A stretch of 64,000 bases of DNA from Papiliotrema nemorosa (taxonomy: Eukaryota > Basidiomycota > Tremellomycetes > Tremellales > Rhynchogastremaceae), in NCBI GenBank assembly GCA_032158125.1, contig JASKOT010000014.1, positions 186,001 to 250,000 of the forward strand. The letters are read 5' to 3'. Below are positions 56,414 through 64,000 of the stretch, in pieces; within the stretch, counting starts at the first letter, position 1; every line of letters begins with the position of its first letter. The position numbers and the translations under genes were made by a program. Under the pieces are notes generated by a model that worked only from the letters and a program-made list of their open reading frames with translations, was not told the origin of the DNA and searched no databases.

Positions 56414-59307
56414 CTAAAGCTTCGACTCGAGGATCAAGAAACTGGCCGAAGAAGGCGCTCCACCACCCAAGATCAATGCCGTAGCGCTATCTCCTACCGT
56501 CTTTCTCAACTCTGCTCCGATGGAAGGATTGAGCGATCGTTCAGAGAGCCATCTCGTCACTTCCTCTCCAAAATGTATCGCCGCACCTCGTCTTCCTCGA
56601 CCGAGAACAATGAGCATGGGTCTCCACTGATTGATCCTTCCTTGAGCCGATGATTCAGCAGTGGCGTAAGCCTGAGCGAGTGGGGTATGCGTCTTTTGCG
56701 TGTAAAAGGTTATTCGACCCAGAGCAGTCTCGATGTGACCCGGTCGTGGCGGTGAGACATTGTGTGAAGTGTAGTATGCCCAAGCGAGATCGTCCGCAGT
56801 CTCTGAAGCGACTCGATGTTCTGTACCGGGGTAGACACCACTAGCAGGTCCAAGCGTCAATTGATTCGATTGCAATGCCGCTTGATGAGCTCGCTCATTT
56901 TCCGACATCTCTGCCTTGTTGCTCGAGGCAGCATCACTTGTAGTCTCCTCGTCCGCCTTGGCGATCCTGACAACGGTTGCGGTAACGTTGGAGTGTTGGC
57001 AGAGCTGTACAACAAATCGGAGCGCAAGTCGATCATCCGGTCCACCAAAGAATGGTAGGAAGACATGCTGACCTGCTCCTGGAGAACCGCTCGATCCAAA
57101 ACCTCGATCCACAAACAGTGCAAGATCCGTCGGCGTCTCGCTGAAGACTCGACGTAAAAAGTGAGAGTACATTGGTGAACCGGTCGACTCGGATCCAAAG
57201 ATGGCGTCAAACGTCGACAACGCTCCTGAAGTGCTTGCTACAATACCCTCCTTTTCGTGAGAAGTCGCCGGGTCGATCAGAGCGGTGGAAGACCCAACGA
57301 CGGGTATGGTCCATGGGACAATGACGAGCTCAGTCTCGAGACCTCCCGCATAGTCTGCCACGCTCGACGGGAACGAATCAGTCTCGACGATGGAGATATG
57401 AGGTGTGATGTCCAGACCACGAAGTCGACCAAACTGGCGATACAACTGCAAAGCGTCATCGGTGTGTAAGAGCTGATCTTTCTCAGCCGACTGCATGACC
57501 GAGTATGTTCGGCCAGTGAGCTCGATCAGCTTCAGAGCGTCGATACGAACAGCCGAGCCAGTTGGGCGTGTCGCGTCGGGCAATCGACTTGTAGTCGCCT
57601 TGAGAGACAGATCGTGTTCCTCCACAGTCGATGTCCTCTTGGAGGAAGCGTTGGACGAAGGGGTTGGCGGCTCGAGCATTTGAGTCAGGAACATGACAGC
57701 TGAGAGATGCTCTAATTTTTGCAGGACCACCAAAAACCTAGAGGTTTGCGCTCGTCCTCCGGCACCATTGGCATCGATTCTGTGGCTTGTGGCTTCTCGG
57801 TCCGTCACGGCCTTGTTGGATCCCGAGTGACTTTCCCGATGTCGAGTGGGGTAGATCCATACGGTGAAGGGTGTAGTGATGAAAGTGAGAACCAAGGCGA
57901 CAATCACAAACATGGAAAATAGTCGTTGGTTGATGATGCCAGCGCTCAGACCCACGTTCAGCACGATGAGCTCGACAAGACTACTGTCAGTGTCATCTAC
58001 ATGACAGACTCACCCTTTGCAAGACATGAGCATCCCGATGGCACCACTCTCCCGATTGGAGTATCCGAGTAACTTGGCAGTAGCTCCGCAACCGACAAAC
58101 TTGCCCAGCCATCCGATGACACAGAGGGCGATAATATAGCCCCAATCTTCTCCCCGATCGAGCAAACCGAGGTTGGTGGACAGTCCTGAAAGGACAAAGT
58201 AGATGGGGATGAAAAGCATGGAAATCAAGTCTTCAATCTTCTCCACGAATGCAATGGCGAATCCGCCTTCGTGGGGTACGATCAACCCAGCCAAGAATGC
58301 GCCAAAGATTGGGTGAACACCTGGGGTCAGCTATGATGTGCTGTCCCGACTCACCAATGATACTTGTCACGAAGGACGAGGCGAATACAATCAAGAGTGT
58401 GACCACCATCATACCCGGTGTCGGGCCATGATCCAGAGATCCGCTTCGTCTTGCCAACCAGATGAATCCCCATCGGATAGGATACAACAAGATAATGGAC
58501 CACCCTACCGCACATAGCAAGACGTACACCGCCGTAACTCCCGCATCGGCGTTAACGAGCGCCAAAGTCAATGCGAGCAAGATCCATCCGACCACGTCGT
58601 TACCCACTCCAGCGGCGAGAACGATTACTCCGACTTTATCATCCAGCAATTTCGTACTGGTCAAGATTCGACACAACACCGGGAAGGCGGTGATACTCAT
58701 GGCGACACCGACGAACAGGACAAAGTGACCAAAGGTAGTAGCCGATTGATCGACATATGAGTGATAGATGGGGACCGATATCGCTGCACCCAGTCCAAAG
58801 GGCAAGACCATCCCTGCTACAGAGATGATGGCTGAGTTTCGACCATTCTTCTTCATCACTCCCACATCGACTTCCAGGCCGATCAGAAAGAGGAAGAGGA
58901 TCAGTCCGATATTGGCGAGAAGGTTGAGGTAAGAGACTGATTGAGTGGGGAAGATCCTATATGTGAAATCTGGGATACGTCCCATGACCGTCGGACCGAG
59001 AATGATACCCCCAATCACCTCTGCGATGACTTTGGGTTGTTTGATCAAACCGAGCAGCCATCCTAGACCTTGGGTGAACACGAGGATGATGACGAGTTGA
59101 ATAATAAATAGGTTGATGGGCTAGAGAGTTAGCGTATTATCACACGGCAGGGAGGGTCAACCAACATGAGACGCGTCGAACCATGTTGGGTTGTAGCCAG
59201 TGATCACCGATGACTGGAAGTTAGCGATGTCTCCCTATTGAACTCACTGAGATGCTCCGCTTCAAAAGATCACCACTGGCGGTGAGGTGATCGAACAGGT
59301 TGGTCAT
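56414..59307 (-). CDS. KHA1: K+/H+ antiporter Kha1 (CPA2 family)
   Basis: Exons 59248-59307, 59166-59213, 58355-59120, 58014-58320 and 56414-57980 encode 915 aa, near yeast Kha1 (873). The N-terminal half has about 12 hydrophobic helices with CPA2 motifs: [47 protein letters not shown], the ion-site GVGNDVVGW, and [15 protein letters not shown]. The C-terminal half is a large hydrophilic regulatory region with two Rossmann-like/USP segments (e.g. [33 protein letters not shown]). Kha1 acts in Golgi or other endomembranes to set K+ and pH. It converges on RRP42 with 240 bp between stop codons. Confidence 0.93.
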
Positions 59308-60348
59308 GGTTGATATGGAATACAAGTGGGAATCGATCTTGAAAGGAGAAGTCTGTCGACTCGTATATGTATGTAGATACCGGTTAGTCGATCGAGAGTG
59401 CCGGTCCGACACGCAAAAAGGGGTACCGGTTTGGACGCAGCGATACGGGGTAACTCAACTGCCGATCAACAAGGACGGACAAAGGGGAAATCAGCTTCCG
59501 AGTCAGGAGACTTACAGATCCTTTGTCCGCCCCACGCTCGATGAAGCGAGATCTTCAAGGAAGACAACGAGGACTCTTATATCTATCGTGTGCTCGTACC
59601 GGCGCGTCAAGGTGAAACTGCCAAGAGGAATAGGTGCGGTGAGAAAGGAATGATTGGGTTTATTCGAAACTCAAACCAATCTGTTACCAATGGCGTGTGA
59701 CTCGAGTATAGAGTGCTGAGGACCTGCAGCAGCGGGTGGAACGTGATGTTCGGTGTTGATTATAGGGATGTGAGTTGAGTTTCGAATAAAACGGCGGGAT
59801 GGATTGGATGAAACTGATGGCGGCGAGAGGAGAGGCGAGGTGGAGATGGAGGGATGCAGGTGTATCTTGCGGCCTTGTGTGTGAGTTGATGGGCGAGCTT
59901 GTCGAGCCTGTCGATAGCTTTCCACGAGTTCGAATATCTATGTGGTGGTCGAGGTATGAGAGAGAAGAATGGACATGACAAGTTGTCGTGACAGTGTGCT
60001 CTCGCAGTCCACGCCAGAGAGGATCGGCGACGAAGTTCTCACAACAAATCTCCCCTCCGAGTACCGCCAATTCCCACTTTCGGATATTCCACCCTGTTCA
60101 CTCCCACGCCAAGACCTGGAAACGTGTCGCTCGTAGCTGTCTATGCACAGCAAGTGGATCTCTACAGTAGCCTCTCTCTCACGTCGAGGCATACACAGAT
60201 ACATGATGAGAATACCTAGATCATCATTACATATCGTCTCCATCGTTCCCTTCGTCGCGACGTTTGGTCTTTCGTAATCATCGCCGTCGTCGCTTCCGTC
60301 TCATCTCTCAGCGTAACATGTAGTATACATTCCTCGCGTCTCGTCCAT
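59308..60348. other. 1.0-kb intergenic region KHA1/DUF2828
   Basis: This gap contains the KHA1 promoter and the 3' UTR of the DUF2828 gene. Several overlapping frames of 53-130 codons occur on both strands around 59670-60250. None has a family match or a splice partner that I can support. The most gene-like is a 53-codon plus-strand frame at 59975-60136. Confidence 0.4.
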
Positions 60349-62849
60349 CTAGTCGAGAATGGTGACTCCACCGAGGGAATCAGCCCGGAGAATCTTCTTG
60401 ACCAGATCCAAGGGATTCTTCTTTGTCTTCTTCACCTGCCCTTCCGGTTTCACGTTCAGATCCGACAATCCCTTCTCAATGTCACCAGTGATGGCTTCCC
60501 ATTCATCCTCATCGCCATCTTCCACATCTTGACCCATGAAATGTTTCATGAGTGACCCCGAGAAGCCCGACATCAACTCGACCCCCTCGGTATCCGCTTG
60601 AACAGGTTTACTGGTCGGCTGTGTTGAGTCATATTGCGCTGCAAGATTCCAATAGACAATGTGAGGCAATTCGTAACCCGCTTGAGCGTATTCTCGAACA
60701 AAGAGCTGATGTTCCGTCTCACCATATTGTTTGTTGCTGGCCTGGTCGAATTGCATATCCGAAAAGACGAAGAGCTTCTTGATCATCTGATCCGGGGCAA
60801 GTTTTTGACGTCGAGCAGTGGACAGAATCAAACGGAATACCGCGGCGATATTGGTTGACAGCCCCCAGTGAGCACTCGCGAGGGAATGATATTTATCACC
60901 GAGGGGCAGAGCCGGATCGATAGTCTCGAATGAAGGTTGCGAAGAGAAAGTGAAGAAGCCGCCGTTCCAGGGAGGGGAAGCGAGCTCTCCGAGAAGGAGA
61001 GTCAAAGCAATGCAGACTTCGATAGGTTGCGGTGGCTTGGGTCCCTGGCCCTGTATCGGGTATCGGAAACAGCCCATCGAGCCGGACACATCGGCAATAG
61101 CCATACAGTTTGTCAAGAGGGGGTTCGACGATCGGACCGAATCGACCATGCTTTTCCATTGCAGATCGGCCAGTTGTTTAAGCATTGGATCGGTTTGATA
61201 CAATGCGTCTTGCAACATCTGGTGAGGGAACATCGAGGCGCCTGAAATGGTCATGCGGCTGCTCGCTTAGCTCCTTCTTAGGGCAGGCCTCTGGACTCAC
61301 CCTGCAGTGACCTTCCTGATGTAGTCTGAGAAGCCCTTGGCATCGTGTGCTCGGAAATGTCCGGCGTTCCGTCGCATCGATCGGGCTGGTACCTTGGCAT
61401 AGTCGATCTTCCAAGCACCTTCGACCATTCGAGATTCGGGTATCTGCTGAGCCGACCGGAGTGGAGTCAGGACTTCCTTTTGGAGCATCTGACCATAAAA
61501 GTGGTCTTGTCGACCGGGGAAGAGGACCTTGGTGAGGGCTTCTACAAAGTGGAGCTGACGATCGGCTCCCTTGCCGGGCGAAGGGCACCACTTGGCCGCA
61601 TAGGTCATGCCGAAAAGGTGAGGCGAGTCGGCGGGGCCGTATGGCTTCCGGTCAGCCTCTGGAAGGGTCAAGAATGCTTGGTGAAGCTTGAGCTTTTCCA
61701 GATCTCTCTTGATAGCTTGGGCAAAGAGGTTGACTACGGTGAGGTACAACGCCTGGAATTTCTTGTCCCTTGCCAGCGCATCAGCCAGACGCTTGCCCAA
61801 CAGCGCATGTCGAGCTTTCTCTAATTGCGTCAGTGAAGGACGATGGGCTAGAGGTGACTCACTATCAGCAGCATGGAGAAGCTGCAGCTCAAAAGGCATA
61901 CTCGCGGGATTCTTCTTTGCCTTCTTCTTGGCTTCCTTGCTTAGCTTCGCATACTCGGGATGCTTCATGTTGATCCCCTTGGCAATCACCTTGTACGCTG
62001 AACGATCCCCCTTGATATCCACTTTGGCGGTGTTGAGTCGTCGCTCCTTCATGGCGTGCTTTTGATGTGCAGGGGCGATCGACTCGTCGATGGCGTACAG
62101 CGGTCCGACGTAATTGGTCGTCAACTGACCGTGTAGATGGAGGATGAGCAGGTCGATCAGACTGGGATCAGCTGGTCCCAGCAACTTGATACTTACTCCT
62201 TGTATGTGCCATGAGGCCGAGATGGATACTCGATGGGGTCCTCTTCCGCCATCACCTCATCCTCGGGAACTTTACCCCTTTTGAGAGCCTGTTCGGCTAG
62301 TCGCTTCGCCTTGGCCTCGTCTCGGACTTTTGACCTATCTCGTTTACAGGTAGGGTCGACCAGCATGTGAAGATTGGCGAGGAAGGTACGTGGATGGTGT
62401 TGCCACAACCAAGCCAAGGCTTGGAAAGACTCTTCCTCGGCTCCCTTTCCTTCGTGGATTGATCTTGCGTGAAAGATCAACTTGACGGTGCTGGATGTCA
62501 GCGACAGCATGATACGGTGCACTCACGCGAGGTGATCTTCGTCCCATGCCTTGTCAAGTAGTTGAAAGAGTCGGGAAGGGGTCACACCTGGGGTCAACTC
62601 GTAAAAGAGGTCGACCAGAGCAGACTTGGTATCTGCGTGAGCGGTAGCTCCGTTCCAGGTTGTGGCATTGCCGATAGACTGCATTGCAGTGAAGAAGGGA
62701 TGCTTGATGGATGAGGTGGTGGCAATGGGGTTCGATGGGCGGTAGGGAACAAGGGTGTTGAGGTTGGTCTCGAGATCAAGACGTAGACGCGAGATCAACG
62801 AGGGGGGAAGCGTGTAGTCCAGTGAGGAATTTTGATGAGCTTCACCCAT
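60349..62849 (-). CDS. DUF2828 protein with von Willebrand A domain
   Basis: Exons 62527-62849, 62197-62490, 61863-62161, 61301-61820 and 60349-61258 encode 781 aa. The protein matches the conserved plant/fungal/bacterial DUF2828 family: an N-terminal helical part (ELTPGVTPSRLFQLLDKAWDED, VKLIFHARSIHEGKGAEEESFQALAWLWQHHP), a central part (HFYGQMLQKEVLTPLRSAQQIPESRMVEGAWKIDYAKVPARSM), and a C-terminal vWA domain whose MIDAS is IADVSGSMGC with later STNIAAVF and KLFVFSDMQFD. The architecture resembles TROVE/Ro60 vWA proteins; the function of DUF2828 proteins is not established. Intron 61259-61300 needs the AGCAG acceptor before CCGCATG. Intron 61821-61862 is stop-free and 42 nt. Confidence 0.88.
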
Positions 62850-63078
62850 GGTCAGAATGGCGAGTGAGTGAAAGAGAGAGAAACAAGAGGGGATACAGTC
62901 TTCCTTTTATGTATGGGGAGAGTGAGCCTCGAGGCCACTCGACTCGAATCATCCTGTCCCATCCCATGCCTCGAGGTAGCCGGGGCGGTTGAGTGGATGA
63001 TTGGGGGTGGTCTGTGCGGGTACCACCTGGGTAATCGGCATCCTCCGCCAGAGATTTGCCACCCCACCCTTCTCCCAA

Positions 63079-64000
63079 ATGTCATTTTTTGATTCCGTTT
63101 CCCCTCTGATTGAAAATGCCAACCGTCCCTTTCCCCCCTTCCATTCTGTCCCCGTTGGATCCCAAAGTGGAGGAGGTCCACCCCTGTACTCGGCTCGAAT
63201 GGATCACTCGGGTCAACCTATCACCTACCCTGCCCCTACCCTACCCTCCTCTGGCCCCTCTGCATCGACCACTACACCCACCATTGCCGTCCCTGCACCC
63301 CCGAACAGCTCGTCATCTCAAGTTGCCGGCCCTTCCTTTACAAATGGTCATGCGGAAGCAGGCCCTTCCCAACCTCCACCTCTCGAGCCGATCGATGTCG
63401 GTAGGCAAGAGGTGAGAGAGGAATGGGACAAGCATGTCGCCGGGAGGAAACGAAGATGGCGAGCATTGGGTTTCAACGAGCATCAGCAAAAGGACTTGGA
63501 AGGAGTAGCGCTCAGGTGGGTCACCCGGCTCATTCCGTCCGTCCGAGATCAAAGACTGACGTCCTAGCCATCGGATGGCCTTGCTGCAGGATCAGATTGA
63601 CGTCCTGTACCCTGCCGCCCCCACCGCATTCACTTCCGCGGAAGATGCGATCCAGCGATTGTTGCCTTATCACATCTATCAGCTGTGGGATGCAGAATTG
63701 GACAAGACGGGTCACGACGAGCCACCAGAGAGTATCGCCGAGAGACGTCAAATAGGTGCGTCCGCAAGATACTCCTTCTGGCTCCAGCTCATACCTCACA
63801 GAGACCAATCTCGCCTCTAGAATCGACAAAGTATCCGAAAGGTATTTCAAGATTCGGCGTAGGGAAGGCACAGTGAGTATCTTCCACCCGTCTTAAGAGC
63901 CCTCGCTTATCACAGCAACCATCGCACTTACCTAACCTGGTCGAGATGCTCAGGATGTCCAAAAACATCTTGAACGCAGATTTGGCCAGAGTACAAGAAC
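63079..64000 (+). CDS. GLTSCR1-like domain protein, 3' part cut by window edge
   Basis: Exons 63079-63515, 63568-63755, 63802-63872 and 63916 to the edge give at least 260 codons. The N-terminus is Pro/Ser/Thr-rich. From about residue 120 comes a helical segment (EEWDKHVAGRKRRWRALGF), then QDQIDVLYP...PFTS-like TAFTSAEDAIQRLLPYHIYQLWD, which resembles the GLTSCR1/BICRA conserved region of chromatin-remodelling (GBAF-type) subunits, followed by RYFKIRRREGT and EMLRMSKNILNADLARVQE. The start could also be the in-frame ATG at 63202. Assignment is by the DA-x-x-RLLPYHxxQ signature; confirm with the missing 3' end. Intron 63756-63801 has donor gtgcgt. Confidence 0.7.

Overview
The window reads as a nuclear contig of a basidiomycete yeast, most likely a tremellomycete (Cryptococcus/Kwoniella/Tremella relatives). 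Three things point there: very many short introns (mostly 32-60 nt, GTNNGT donors, CTGAC/CTAAC-like branch points a few bases before CAG/TAG), heavy use of CGA for arginine, and best-family matches such as a GDP-mannose transporter with GALNK, a WOPR regulator, Kha1 and Yvc1. I assembled 33 protein-coding genes by following reading frame and protein family across about 146 introns, counted by hand. In each multi-exon model the exon phases add up. I found no rRNA, convincing tRNA, transposon or CRISPR array.

Layout. 1-8.9 kb: an unrecognised gene cut by the left edge, TFIP11/Ntr1 (spliceosome disassembly), a DHA2-type MFS transporter, RidA, and 5-hydroxyisourate hydrolase. 9-16.5 kb: a RING protein, glucosamine-6-P N-acetyltransferase (GNA1), a 20-exon Yvc1-type TRP channel, and a secreted ferritin-like (Rds1-type) protein. 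18-23.3 kb: a WOPR transcription factor with 1.86 kb of gene-free upstream DNA, and an Och1-like GT32 mannosyltransferase. 23.9-29.5 kb: DBP2/p68 helicase, a nitrilase, and a Doa1/PLAA-like protein that stops before the PUL domain. 29.6-31.8 kb: three small single-exon orphan genes, two of them clear tandem paralogues. 32.4-37.4 kb: a FAF2-like UBX protein and RPAP1. 38.3-43.1 kb: TIM8, a cytochrome P450 and an Aro8-like aminotransferase. 43.5-51 kb: a one-pass membrane protein, RAI1/DXO, GDP-mannose transporter, HAP5/NF-YC and ALG9. 51.7-64 kb: a GPI-type aspartic protease, NSE3, RRP42, KHA1, a DUF2828 vWA protein, and a GLTSCR1-domain gene cut by the right edge.

How it fits together. This is mostly core housekeeping DNA (splicing, RNA surveillance, glycosylation, mitochondrial import, ion homeostasis) rather than one pathway. 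ALG9, the GDP-mannose transporter and the GT32 enzyme all serve mannosylation but are not adjacent. Neighbours are often divergent with short shared promoters: HIUase/RING 107 bp, NSE3/RRP42 211 bp, HAP5/ALG9 223 bp.

The most unusual signal is in gene structure. There are extreme micro-exons: 2 nt and 12 nt in the aminotransferase, 8 nt in RAI1, 10 nt in TIM8 and 15 nt in the RING gene. Five introns appear to start with GC, one of them directly after the DBP2 start codon. DBP2 also carries a 471-nt intron where all its other introns are short. These, the PUL-less Doa1 and the orphan tandem family are the points most worth checking.
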